DNA of 64,000 bases from NCBI GenBank assembly GCA_028023455.1, contig JAQFVV010012530.1, forward strand, positions 3,355,254-3,419,253. Reading direction: 5' to 3'. The notes beneath the pieces are model-generated. The model saw only the letters and a program-made list of their open reading frames with translations, made no database searches and was not told the DNA's origin. The position numbers and the translations under genes were made by a program. The stretch is from Epiperipatus broadwayi (Eukaryota; Onychophora; Udeonychophora; Euonychophora; Peripatidae). Positions 24,200 to 36,300 of this stretch are shown in pieces (position 1 is the first letter of the stretch; each line of letters starts with the position of its first letter).

Positions 24200-26039
24200 T
24201 GGTGAAACACCAACCAAGCTACTATAAAATAATTAAAAGTCTTAATAGGAGACACGTAAATAATCAGAAAATTATTCATCTGCCCAAGCATTTATTAAGA
24301 AAGTGAAATAATTATAAATCTAAATACTTTTAAGAACTAAACTCTCTGACAAATAACTTTAAGACAAATATGGAATCTTAAAACTAAGATTCGAAGACCT
24401 ATTACAAATGCAATAAGAAAATGCATAGAATAAATGCTTAAAATCTTTAAATTTAATAGGCAAAAGATATAAAAGTACATTACTTTTTAGGATTAAGCTG
24501 AGACTTTAAACCCTGGAAAGAATAAGAAAATATGTTACCTCAAGGTATAAGTTTAAGACTGTGGAGGTCTTTTAGCATGGCACATATAGTTCATTCTACT
24601 GTAGAATTCCAGAAAATATTTTGTTTCCATTTTTTGTTCAGGAGGCTAGAGGCATTGTTAGGGATCAGTTCTGGTTTGAGCTCTTATGACATGATTTTGT
24701 AGAAATAATTTGGAATCTGAGGTCTGTCTTTAAGTTGATTTAGCATGACATGATGTTGAGGCAATTCTTCATAGCATATAGTTCTGGTATTCTGCAGGAA
24801 AGATTCTTTTTTTTTGCAATTTGACAACTGTTATTCAAATTCGATACACTTTACTAATAGCAAATAGCCAAAGATACAATTAGCAATGGTGATCTCCAGA
24901 CATCACTGAAATTCTTTTAGAATCTGGCAGCACAACACTTCTAGTCTGGGTCTCAATTAGCACACAAAGTTAAATCAATACTAATCAAGCAGAATAAACA
25001 TCAATAGCTGAAGAATAATTAGTCCAAAATCCCAGAGCTATTTATAAGGGCTCTTATCTTCCATAACATTTTTTAATTAGTAGTTCTGGCCAGAGCAAAT
25101 CTTTATTTCAGACTTAATCTTAATTAAAGATTATAACTGGGGTAATCTTATTTAGAATTAATTAATAAAATAAATGTAAAAACAAGTCTCAGCTTTAGTT
25201 AAAATAAATTAAAAATTGATCATAATCAGAACAACAAGAATGTAATTAAAAAAAAAAAAACTTTCCGAAACTAAAATATTTTGTTCAGAAAGGATTAACT
25301 TTTTTTTTAAATTTAGAATATTTTTGTAAAGTCTAAAAGTTTCCTCACCTTTAATCACTTTCTTAAATTATATAAAAAAAACAAGTGATGAAAGAAAACT
25401 ATTTTAAAAATAAAATCTATTAAAAAATAGAAATGACCGAATTTTAAAATATAACTGTGTATGAGCATTATTACACATACTCTTATATACAAAACTTTTA
25501 AATAGTTTTCTTTTAAAACTTTATTAAAAAAAGTTGGTTTTATTTTTGTGATGAGACTTTTGAATAGGATAAAAAAATCCAGTTTAACTGCCTCTACACA
25601 TGATAAAAAATAGAAGCATTCCTGTGCTATGTTTTTTTAAAACTTTACACATTTTAGCAAAAAAACTCTCACAAAATCCCAGATGAACATTTGCTCTGTG
25701 TTCTAACAAGACTAATATTTTCTTTTCTTGCCATAATTGTCTCCATTCTCATAATACTATAAACAAATTTCTTTTTTTTTGCCACCATACATAGATTCAG
25801 GTGATGATTGTCTTCCCACTTTTCAAAAGACATCCTTTACTGTTTTAGATCTAAACTCTTGTAGTGATTAAGAAAAGTGTAAATAATGATTCATCAAATA
25901 TATGTATTTCTAATTATTCATTGTTGAGTTTATGAATTGCTATAATACTCTTTTATGTTACAATATTCATTTGCAAAATGCATCACTTTGAAAAGACAAT
26001 TCAGCAATAAATGTTTGTTCACAAAGCTTATCATAGATT
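23141..26039. other. Intron 3, middle part: no gene seen
   Basis: A+T-rich. A plus-strand frame of 89 codons (23450-23719) has no recognisable motif and no splice support. A TA array occupies about 24150-24197. I see no other structured feature. Confidence 0.5.
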
Positions 26040-26765
26040 ATGTTAGAAAATGTATTGAAAAATGTAAGGTATAATTTTAGAAGTAGTAAATGTTCAGATG
26101 TATATTGAACAAAGCAATATTTAATTTTGAAAGATATGAGAATTCAGATGTGTGTCAAGCATTATAAAGGTATACTTTAAAAATACTGTTTATTCACATA
26201 TGTATTGAATGATGCATGGTATTAATTTAAAAGCACCAAGTATTTAAGTATGTCAAACATTGCCATGCTTATTTTAGAAATAGTAGTATCCAGATGTTTA
26301 TAAAACTATGTATTGTAATACTGTAGCAGTGCTGAATGTTCGGAATAATAATGTTGATCTGTGCAGTGAGTTGATTTAAACATGTTTAGTGTTCAAATAT
26401 ATTTTAAAGAATGCAATATTTAACTTTAGGAGCATTGAATGTTCATACATGTGATTAAGCTGTGCAGTGTTCACTTTAAAAAAAGTGAGTTCAGATGAGT
26501 GGAAATCTAGGTGCTATATTAGTGTGAGAATGCTATTTGTTCAGATTTGTGTTGAAGTATGCAATAAATTAATATAGAAGTATTCAGTGTTTAGATATAT
26601 TTTAAACTATGAAATGTATTATTCTTGGAGATGAGCATAAGAGAACATAAAACATTTTAATTTCAATATTCTGAATGTTCATATTTGTGTTGAACTATAC
26701 ATTTTGTTCAAGAAATATTGAATAATTTATGTGTCTGTTGAGCAATGCATGTTTTTTATCTGAGA
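26040..26765 (+). repeat. ~60-bp diverged minisatellite
   Basis: About a dozen units follow the pattern TTTAA-TTTTAGAAG-x-A-x-TGAATGTTCAGATGTGTATTGAA-x-TATGCA, each 55-65 bp and well diverged (e.g. around 26090, 26150, 26430, 26540, 26680). The divergence suggests an old array. Confidence 0.7.
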
Positions 26766-27550
26766 GTTTATATTTTTTAGCTGCAATTCTTTTCAAGGTC
26801 AGTGGGTTGCTGTCATATGAATTAATTCCATTATTGTCCTTAAATGCTGTTATCATTATTTTAAAGCTAATAATTTTGAAACAATTCAGAAATTTTGACA
26901 CCCCCCCCCCAATGCTCCAATTAATAATAAACATAAGAAATTTGATGCACCTTAAAGTGTGCACTTTTAATTTCAATGCTTCTGAAACTGACAATAGATT
27001 CCTGACATGAATTAGATTATTAAGGTGTTATTTGTAAAAAAAAAAAATTGAACCACTGCCTTCAATATTGTGTGCTATATGTTATAGAGCTAGTATGGTG
27101 TCGTTTTGGTTCCAATATTTTCGTATCTCAAAAATGCAAATATTATTTTTAAAGTATTACACAAAGTATAAATAATGAGTGTTATTTTTAGTTGTTGAAA
27201 GTCTTTCTGGAATGTTTTATTTTCTACTGTAGAAACTTTAATAAGTTCCTCTTAATAATCGAAGGCCAAATCGTTATGGAAAAAGCACAAAAACACTTTC
27301 AATCAGAATAATCTTATTAATTTTATCATATTCACAAAGATAAAGAAAATGGTAATATAAAGTGGAGATATAATATGTGATCCACAGAATATTGAACTTT
27401 CTTTTATGAAGCTTTATTATATATAACCCACAGATTAAGATATCCATTTAGTTGTTTCTCCATTTTGAATATCTAGCCTTATTGATAATAAAAAAAGCCA
27501 GAAACTGGGCATAAAAATTTAAATGTGCTGCAATCTAATAATCAACAACT

Positions 27551-27685
27551 ACTCAAGCTTATTATAGATGGCGCTAGAGTAGAAAACTACCCTCGTTTTA
27601 TTATAAAATTTTAATAAAGTTATAAGATCTGATGATAAACCAAAAATAGTTCTCTACTCTGCTGCCATCTATAGTAAACTTGACT
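27551..27685. mobile_element. 135-bp MITE with ~36-bp terminal inverted repeats
   Basis: The left end ACTCAAGCTTATTATAGATG followed by GCGCTAGAGTAGAAAAC matches the reverse complement of the right end (AGTCAAGTTTACTATAGATG then GCAGCAGAGTAGAGAAC). No coding capacity. As RNA it would form a long hairpin. Confidence 0.8.
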
Positions 27686-27754
27686 AATCATTGATCACTA
27701 GATAGCAATGCATTTAAATGCTCATTCTTATATGTTTTCTGGATTCTATCTCTA

Positions 27755-27870
27755 ACTATAGGTGGTAGAGCATCTGACATAGGATTGGGAGGTCAAAATC
27801 AATTCTGGCACTCACAGTTCTAACAGTTGAACCTGTTATGAACTCCCAAGCAATAAAATCATTAGAAGTT
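27755..27870 (+). mobile_element. Possible tRNA-derived SINE remnant
   Basis: TAGGTGGTAGAGCATCTGAC and GGATTGGGAGGTC look like tRNA A-box, anticodon-arm and variable-region sequence. The B box (AAAATCAATTCTGGCA) is decayed. The downstream string ACTCCCAAGCAATAAA also occurs in similar form near 330-345, consistent with a shared SINE tail. Confidence 0.4.
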
Positions 27871-28342
27871 TTTTAATCTAACTACAAAACTTAGGATTGA
27901 AATCTGAACATTTATTTTGTTCTTCTTTATTGTAATTGTATTTTTCAAAACATTGGTTTGTATTTTTAAATTAAAATATTCCTTTTAGGAAATAGAAACA
28001 AATTAATTTTAACAATAAAAAAATATTTACAAAAAGTGGATTTTGATGATGAATTAATATCTTTTGCTGCAGCCTGGTTCAAAGATTCAAATTCATTTAT
28101 GTCTTTATTGGGATATTTCTTACAATGGTACAACTTCAAAAAAACCTACCACATGAAGTAGTTTCAAAAGAAATGATTTTAATGCTTATTTTTAATGCTT
28201 CTTTCTGTGTGAAACAACTTTTTTGAAAAAGTATAAAGTTTTTCTAGTAACAGATTAATGATTTTTTTGATTAAATATTTTAAAAATGGTGTGCATTTTA
28301 CTCTATAACTTGTGAATGCTAAATAAATGAATTTAATTTTAG

Positions 28343-28531
28343 GAGAAATTATGGGTCCATCAGTTGAAGCCTCTCTCAGTGGCTTAGATGATTTTTTTCG
28401 AATGCCTTTAGGATGTGGAGAGCAGACAATGATGTATATGGCACCTGTTGTGTATACAATGCTGTATCTGCAGAAAACTGGAAAGATAACTGATGAAATA
28501 GAAAAAAAGGGATACAAATTAATTCGTAATG
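28343..28531 (+). CDS. Complement C3-like protein, exon D carrying the GCGEQ thioester motif
   Basis: A 189-nt exon (phase 1 in, phase 1 out) between acceptor aattttag and donor gtaaga. It encodes EIMGPSVEASLSGLDDFFRM followed by PL-GCGEQ-TMMYMAP. GCGEQ lies at 28411-28425; its Cys and Gln form the intramolecular thioester that lets C3 and TEPs bond covalently to targets. The exon continues with helical sequence (VVYTMLYLQKTG, then EIEKKGYKLIRN). Most family members have Asn after GCGEQ; here it is Thr. The motif is intact with no stop or frameshift, so the gene is probably functional. An ATG inside the upstream intron extends the frame by chance; the real exon starts at the AG. Confidence 0.93.
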
Positions 28532-29859
28532 GTAAGAAATATCTACTTTTAAATATATTGTATCTACAGAAATTTGAAATAACTTTCAATATGTAGTTTA
28601 ATGTCAGTTGTAAAAACAATTTTTTTTGGCTTGATTTTAATAGTGAATATATTAATCTGGATTGTATTGGACTATGTTGCTATGACAACATATAATATTG
28701 AAAAAAAATTATTATTAATTGTGATGTATAAAAATAGTATTGATAAAATTATTATTCTTTCTTTATTATGTATATTTTTATTACTGCATTCACAACAGTA
28801 GCTTACAAATAATACACCTAAATATTTGATCTCTCAAGTATATTTGTTATTTTATTAATACAATGTTGTGTTGAAAAATATGTGTTAAAAAGTATATTTC
28901 CATTGTAGATAGAAGGAATGTATTCTTAATTGCTTAGTTTATGTTGAAGTGAAAGGATACTATTTATATTTTAAAATGCAAATATTATATGTTATATGTA
29001 GTAATTATAAAATATTTTTTATTTGTTATTGTTATTATGTAATGAGATTTTTATTTATGGGATGCTGATTGAAATTGATGAAAGTATTAATGCAGAAAGT
29101 TGCCACAGTGTCTCTGACATAAATTTAAAAAGTTTATAAATGGAACTAAGCAGATTAAACTCACTCTCTCTATCAGGGCTTCAATAGAAGTGAACTTAAG
29201 TTTCTTCATATGATTATTTATTTATTTATTTTTAAAAGTATATGATTATTAAATGGAAAGAATAATAGGATGAAAGCAATAGTATTTTTCCATTAATTAC
29301 ACAGGATTTATCATGAATTTATAAGAGGAGACAATTTATTGAAAGAATGAAAACTGAAAATTAATTTGTAGTGTTTAAAAAAACAATAGAATATTTTTTG
29401 TTTTGAAAATGAATATTACTTCCTTTTCAAAGATGAGATATAAATGCTGACACACAGATTATGTTCACCTGCTAATATAATTTTATAAGATCAATGAACT
29501 ATTTGTATGCAAGATATAAATTGGCTCATTTCATTGCATCATCATGGATAATATTTTATGAATCAAATATTTGTTGAAGGAAAGGATATTTACATTGAAT
29601 CATCATGAATATAAACTAATGATTGTATGCTATCAATGTTATATAGATCAAGTACCTGCTAAATGAAAGAGTAATTTGAATATTTGGAAAATATCACAAT
29701 GCTTCATATCTAATAGCTTTTCATGACATTTTTACTTTTTCTGGACTAACAAAACATCAACAGATTGTAGTGTAATAAATAGACATTAGAACTATGGTGC
29801 TATTTTGTGAAATATTATATCTGAAAACAATTGATTAGGCACTTTGCTGCTGTTGCTGC

Positions 29860-30121
<262 letters not shown>

Positions 30122-30127
30122 TAGTTA

Positions 30128-31385
30128 GTATATATATACAAATAAAATGTCAATATATTGTAATGGCAGCCATCTTTTTTTAAATTGATAATGAATTCAG
30201 TTAACCATAAAATAAAAAAGTACAATATTTGGCCAATTAATTTTTGCCTAGGGTAATTTAAGGTTATTAAAGAGTGACCATGTACCTAATGGAATGACTA
30301 CATTCAAACTATTTTTAATTCACAAGTGGATGGATACTAGTCAAAAGCAATGATCAAATTGAACCCACATAAAAACAAGTTTCCATGTAGATTCAATTAT
30401 ATTTCCTGATCATTATCCCCTCCACATAATAATTTGTTACATTAACAAAATAAACAATCAGCATGGTTCAGATGGAAATGACAAACAAGAAAATTATTAA
30501 CAACAACAATACTTTTAATTAAAGAATAGAATTATATGTATTTACATATTTACAATTAAGAAAATTAAATGGTAATCATGTTTGTAAGAGGTAAAAATCT
30601 TTAAAACATAAAATCTCTTTGAGAATAGATATAGAAAGTTCAGTTGATTTACTTTAACATCCATATGAGCTCACATACATATTTTGTATGTGTAAATGCA
30701 GGAACATAGTCCATTAATCACTAAATTTTAGTGTCTGCTGGCAATATAATATTTTAGCTTCTTTTAGTTTATTCAACAGCATTTTTCCTAGAAGAGTTTC
30801 CATAGCAATTTTCTTACGAATATTTAAAATAGGTAGATTCACAGATTCATTTATAGAAGTACATTTCAAAGGGATAATCATTTTAGATGACTAGTTTTTC
30901 TTTTGTAGCAAATAAATGTCAAATATTTCATCAGCATTGAAGAGTGATGAATAGATTGGGAGAATCAAGGTTAATTTTTAAGACATATTTTTGTCTACAG
31001 TTCTATATTCAGCTACAATACTGGAAAGGTTATGTAAAGCAATCTGACTAATTATCTATTCTATAAAATGTATGATATTAAGTTAAAAATCCTTATAAAA
31101 TTTTATTGATTTGTATACAGTAAAAGACACAATGATAAAGTGTGTTACAATTTTTTTCTTTCCATAGTTTCTTAAAGCTTCTGTTGATTCTTATAGCAAT
31201 GTTTTTGTATTAAAAATATTCTTTATTTAAAAAAAAAAAAATAATAACAGATTTTATCTTTATACTTATTTTTTGACATGTAAAACACTTTTAAATTTAT
31301 TCTATATCCATGTCTTCTATTATTCATAATAATAAAAAATATTCACATAAAAGCAACATTTGTAAATTCAGATGTGAAGGTTAAA
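30128..31385 (+). repeat. 1.28-kb interspersed repeat, copy A (intact)
   Basis: It matches 54078-54268 and 57162-58288 in the same order and orientation. Shared strings include AATTCAGTTAAC, GACCATGTAC, TTATATTTCCTGAT, TCTCTTTGAG, TTTTTCCTAG and CAGCTACAATACTGGAAAGG. No coding frame is apparent. It follows directly after the ATT array. Confidence 0.8.
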
Positions 31386-31565
31386 ATATAAATATAAAAA
31401 GTAAAGACTTGTAACATATAAATAAAAATGAACTCTCATAAAAACTTGAATCCAAGAATCAATCAAACCAAATGGATTCAATTTTGCATACTCCAACATC
31501 TTATATGTAAGACACATTTAGACAATGATAACTGTGAAAATAAAATTTTAGTCAATATGTCTTCT

Positions 31566-31667
31566 GGGATCATCCACCACACATGCACTGTAAACTAATA
31601 AATACTGTTAAAATATTCTCCTTAAAAGTGTTAATTAGTTTACAGCACATGTGTAGTGGGTGATCCC
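31566..31667. mobile_element. 102-bp MITE/hairpin with ~38-bp inverted ends
   Basis: It begins GGGATCATCCACCACACATG and ends CATGTGTAGTGGGTGATCCC; the arms continue through CTGTAAACTAAT / ATTAGTTTACAG to a centre of about 25 bp. Very few mismatches. Confidence 0.85.
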
Positions 31668-32162
31668 TAATGATTGTTAAGATTAAAACATAGCATTATA
31701 TAAATAAATATCTTATTATATATATATATGTTTAAATTTGACTTCTGTATAATTTTTTGGATTTCTGATAAAATGGATTTTTGATTGACAGTTATACTAA
31801 AACAACTGTAAGATAAATGGTATTAAAACTGTGGGATTGAAATGCCACTATATATTTATTAAATAACATAGTATGAGATATATGTAATTCAGATACAACC
31901 CTCCCATCCATGTGCTATTATTAGATATCACTTATGTCAATACAGGTTTTAGCTTACTATTAAATAAATCAAAATTTATTGCCATTGTTCTCTATTTCCA
32001 GCATTGCTAAAAAATGTTGATTTATTTAATGGTAGGCTTTTAGCATTTAAGTGGAAGGGTAATTTTCTTATGAATAATTACACACACACATATATATATA
32101 CATGTACATAAAAATATTAATATTTAAAATCTGGAACATAATCAAACTTATATATGTATATA

Positions 32163-32462
32163 TAATATAATGAGCATGCTAATAGCTCTAAACAAGCTTT
32201 TCTGATAAATGTCTGAAAAGAAATCACAATCTCTATCTAGAATTATCCCTATATCCAACTGATTTTGAGCTAATGGCTCTCCTCAGAGAGGCACTAGGAT
32301 ATTCAGACACTAGATCTAATGTCTGAATATCCTAGTGCCTCACTGAGGAGAGCCATCCACTTGAAAATAGCTTGGGGGATAGAGATAATTTTAGATAGAG
32401 ATTTTAAATGTTTTCTCTCCAGCATTTATTGGAAAAGCTAATAGCACTCTCATTATATTACA
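32163..32462. mobile_element. ~300-bp palindrome (foldback element)
   Basis: The two halves meet at a 10-nt loop (CTAGATCTAA, 32310-32319). The inner stem is nearly perfect over about 37 bp (TGGCTCTCCTCAG...TATTCAGACA), and outer sequence (AATATAATGAG...GCTAATAGC) pairs out to both ends. Right-half sequence recurs at about 47700-47850 and 48050-48215 in intron 5. It ends about 170 bp before exon E. Confidence 0.85.
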
Positions 32463-32515
32463 TTTGTAGTACAAGCTTAATAAGTTAAGTCACACAATGT
32501 ATGACCTGATTTTCT

Positions 32516-32517
<2 letters not shown>

Positions 32518-32557
<40 letters not shown>

Positions 32558-32566
32558 AGAGATATA

Positions 32567-32602
<36 letters not shown>
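32518..32602. repeat. Paired (TA)n arrays forming hairpins upstream of exon E
   Basis: Two TA arrays separated by GTAAGAGATATAAGTTT. The flanks CTTACTATA / TATAGTAAG and AAGTTTATA / TATAAACTT are complementary. They lie within 120 bp of the exon E acceptor. Confidence 0.85.
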
Positions 32603-32606
<4 letters not shown>

Positions 32607-32636
32607 TGCAATTTTTTTAACATTATTTTAAAATAG

Positions 32637-32712
32637 GTTATCAACGAGCTCTATCATATAGAAAAAAGAATGGGTCGTTTGCAGCTTTTCCTGAAAGAAA
32701 ATCTAGCATTTG
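32637..32712 (+). CDS. Complement C3-like protein, exon E (thioester-domain helices)
   Basis: A short 76-nt exon between acceptor taaaatag and donor gtaatt, phase 1 in and phase 2 out. With the split Gly from exon D it reads GYQRALSYRKKNGSFAAFPE then RKSSIW. It corresponds to the GY-x-(2)-L-x-(2)-R/K...GSF/Y-x-AF segment of the thioester-domain alpha/alpha toroid, which in relatives is followed by TWLTAF. The Trp codon is split across the next intron and restored by exon F. There are no stops. TA microsatellite hairpins lie immediately upstream at 32518-32602. Confidence 0.9.
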
Positions 32713-32929
32713 GTAATTCTAGTCCTATAACAGATTTATATTGTTTTAAGATAAGTCCAAGACAAGAAATTCTATTCATAATGTACTATGATATAATAGT
32801 AAGTTATGAATAAGACATTTATAGATTTAACTAAAATTTTTGCTGTAATATCACTGTGGTATTTTTCATTTACTTTTCATCGTATTTATTTATGTATTCT
32901 AGTATTTTAAGGGCATGGGTGGTATTTTT

Positions 32930-33315
32930 GTTTACTAATACCAGTTCCAAGAATAATGTACTGTGTCATTTGATGAATAGTGGAATGATATATTCTGGTG
33001 CTTAAAATCAATGGATTCCACCAAGACTTTTGACTTTTAGAATATAAAATCCTGACCTACAAAGTCATTCAATTATTTTTTGTGGTTGGGTAACATGGTA
33101 GGGTAATAAATTTTGAGCATAAAGTCCTTAGATTGTACCAAGTTTTGAACTTGTTAGTAAGAACTCATGAATAGTAAAGACATTCATTTATTTTGGGCTT
33201 CATGGTTCAGTGTAGTGATAGAATCTCATAAACTGGAGTTTATCCTCCTTCAGTCAATTATTATGACATTTTCAGTAATCAAACTTTAGATGAAATTTTG
33301 AGCAATAAAATATTT
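32930..33315 (+). repeat. ~100-117-bp diverged tandem repeat
   Basis: GTCATTTGATGAATA (32966), GTCATTCAATTATTT (33063) and ACATTCATTTATTTT (33180) mark successive units, each followed by a GTGGAA/GGTAGG-like stretch and AAAATC..GGA. Similar in style to the array at 46510. Confidence 0.45.
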
Positions 33316-36300
33316 GAATATATTTATTCTGAGCATAGTGACCTATGAATTATCATAAATGAAATATTTACCAGATAGAATTTGCTTTCGTGATTGAAAT
33401 TTATGTAGCATTCCTGTAGCAAACACTTTCAACTTGTATAAGAACTTATTACAACAACAGAGAAATGAGAAAATACAAATAATTTATTTTTTTTGTAAAT
33501 AAAAAAAAAATTGCTATTTATTTTTAAACTATTAATAAATAGAGGAAAAGCCCTATATGGTCTAGCATGGAGGCAAAATGATGATTTTAAAAGCTAAAGA
33601 TTCATAGTTGAAAGCTCAATTTGTTACTTATGGTACTGAATGTCATGTGATTTTTTGAAAACCTATTTATTTATTTATTTATTTTTAATATTAATAATAA
33701 TATTTATTGTAATCTTAATTATAATAATCAACAAATGCTTTATTTTGACAATAAACTGGAACATTCTTGCTAATTGAATGCCAATGTATTGGGCAGACCA
33801 AATTATAATCTAATAAAATAATAGCTAAATTATGACGATGCAAATACAATCTACGCTCTTATTTGGATCAAAATAATGTCATCAAGGCTAAACAATATTA
33901 TCATATACATAACCTAAGCTCAGTGAGTTTCAAAAGAAATGCCATATGCCACAATAATAACAAGAGAAATACAGGGATAAATAATTGCATCAAAATATCA
34001 TTAAGATTCAAACGAATAACTTAAGTTTCTTCTCCACTCACACTTATAAAAATAAAAGATTCTTAATATTGGAAACATATGTTATTAAGGTTGCATTAAG
34101 ACTTCTCTTCACAGCCTCTACTACTACCACATTTCTTATCAATCATTTAAGTATCTTATTGCCGTAATAAAAAAAAATACATTTATAATATGAAGGTATT
34201 TTATTAAATATTTGCCACAAAGATATAATCTCTTTGATAACATTAATTATAAAATGAATTCGATATCTCAGAATAAATATGATTAACTTTTAATGATGAT
34301 ACTATAAATTCTCCTGTAATTCTTAAGGTTTATTTAATAAAAAATAAATTCCTAGTAAGTATAAAGTAAGACCTACACTTACTTCTAAGATAGTGTTCTA
34401 TAATTATGTTAACAATAATATCATTGAAATTGAAAATAAACATGGTCAGTTCTTAATTTAGAATAAACAAAAATAATTTCCTAGGATGACATTCAAATAT
34501 AAAGAATAGAAAAGAAATTTTAGGTCATTCCAAAAATCACACTAATAAACTTACTTTAAAATATCTTCTAAAGTTGAATTCAGTAAATTTATAATCTCAA
34601 TGTATTATGGAATAATAGCATAATCTTATAAATATGGAAAATAATTTAAAAATAAGCACAGTGGTCTTTAATAAACAAACAAAATCAACTAAAGTGCCTT
34701 TAGATTATGAATATACAATTATAATTCTTTATGCAACAAAATCATAATTTTCTTAGATGTAATTTTAACATTTTAAATATAATTTTAGTAAAGTGACTTA
34801 TGTCAAATTTCAACACCCATATACTCTAAATGCATCACATTTAAATTAATGATACTCTTATGATTTATTAGATTTCTGATTAATGAGTGGATGGTGTGGA
34901 AAAATGACTATAAGAAAATTGAATGAACAATAAATAATATTTATTTCACATAAAGCAAATACCAATTAATGATTCTATCATAAAGCCAAAAACTTCTACA
35001 GATATAACTTTCTGTTTTAAAATATCAGAAAATTAAAGTTTATAAATACTATGAAAAATAAAATTAAGTGAATATAGTATGGTTGGGTAATAAAACATTC
35101 TATTAATTTAAATTGTAATAAGTTCTCACATTTATAATGTCCCTTATGAATATTTATTACAATTAAATATATAAGCTTATCAATCTAGTGATGAAATAAA
35201 TGATCAAAAGATGTATATTGTCTATTTTATGCCCAAATATAATTTAAAATTTTGAATTTTAATTATTCATGGAATTTACACCCCAAGTACTAGCAAAGCA
35301 TAAATACAGGATCTACACATCAACAACATAATTTCCACTCTGGTAGACCAAGAATGTGACAAGAAGTAAGGGTGGAATTCCTCTATATCTGATGAAAAAC
35401 CAATCAATTGCCAGAATAAAGTCATGGTAAAATATTACACATAACTTTATACAAAATACACCATCAACAACAATTAATCCATATTTGGATAACAAAATAA
35501 TGGCAAAATAAAAGTTTGATGTGACTCTACAAATAAATGCTTATACCTTTGAAGAAAATAAAGAAATGAACTAGGAATTAATCTCTAATCAAGAGACAAT
35601 GAGAATGAACCATCAGGGACAATAATAATAACTGGATTTGCCTTAATAAAGCATCATATACTTAAGATATAACAAGAGTGATATAATACACTTGAAGATA
35701 TCACAATAATATAGAGATCCTAGACTATGATCTCCAAACTATACTGACAAAATAAATATTCTAAAAAAGTAAGAACTAATGCTACTATCTCTTAATCAAA
35801 TACATTTATTAAAAGATGTGCAAAAGTAATAAATAATAATTAATGCTAATGCCACATAGTAAAATTAGGCAATAAAATAAGCAATAAGATAAACAATAAA
35901 AATATGCCTCCACCTATACTTCACTCAGCATAATTATACACCTATAATAAATAAATAATTTATAAGAAAAGTCACCCATAACATTTTCAAAATACGTAAT
36001 TATCAAATGATGATATTCTGAGAACTTTGACAAAACTTTATACAATAGCATATAAAATTATATCAAATAATATGAATATAAAAGAATGACATTATAGGCA
36101 AAATCATAAACAGAAATAATAAAGTATTAAACCTCTTTACCATTAAAAATAAAAGCAAAACTAAAGTTCTTTTTTTATGTTTCTAACCATTAAATAGGAT
36201 CCAAATTATCAAGCCAATGAAGTTCTGTAGACAGTGAAGATATCCAGCACACAAATCTATAAATAATTGAAATACCAAAAGCACTTCACAATTATTTTTA

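Noticed and set aside
27988-28162. Possible extra exon after the acceptor-like ccttttag (frame GNRNKLILTIKKYL..)
   Set aside because: It is phase-compatible with exon C, but it runs into a stop without a donor, has no family similarity, and exon C joins exon D directly with correct sequence.
28179-28619. 146-codon minus-strand frame opposite exon D
   Set aside because: Antisense shadow of the thioester exon and adjacent intron.
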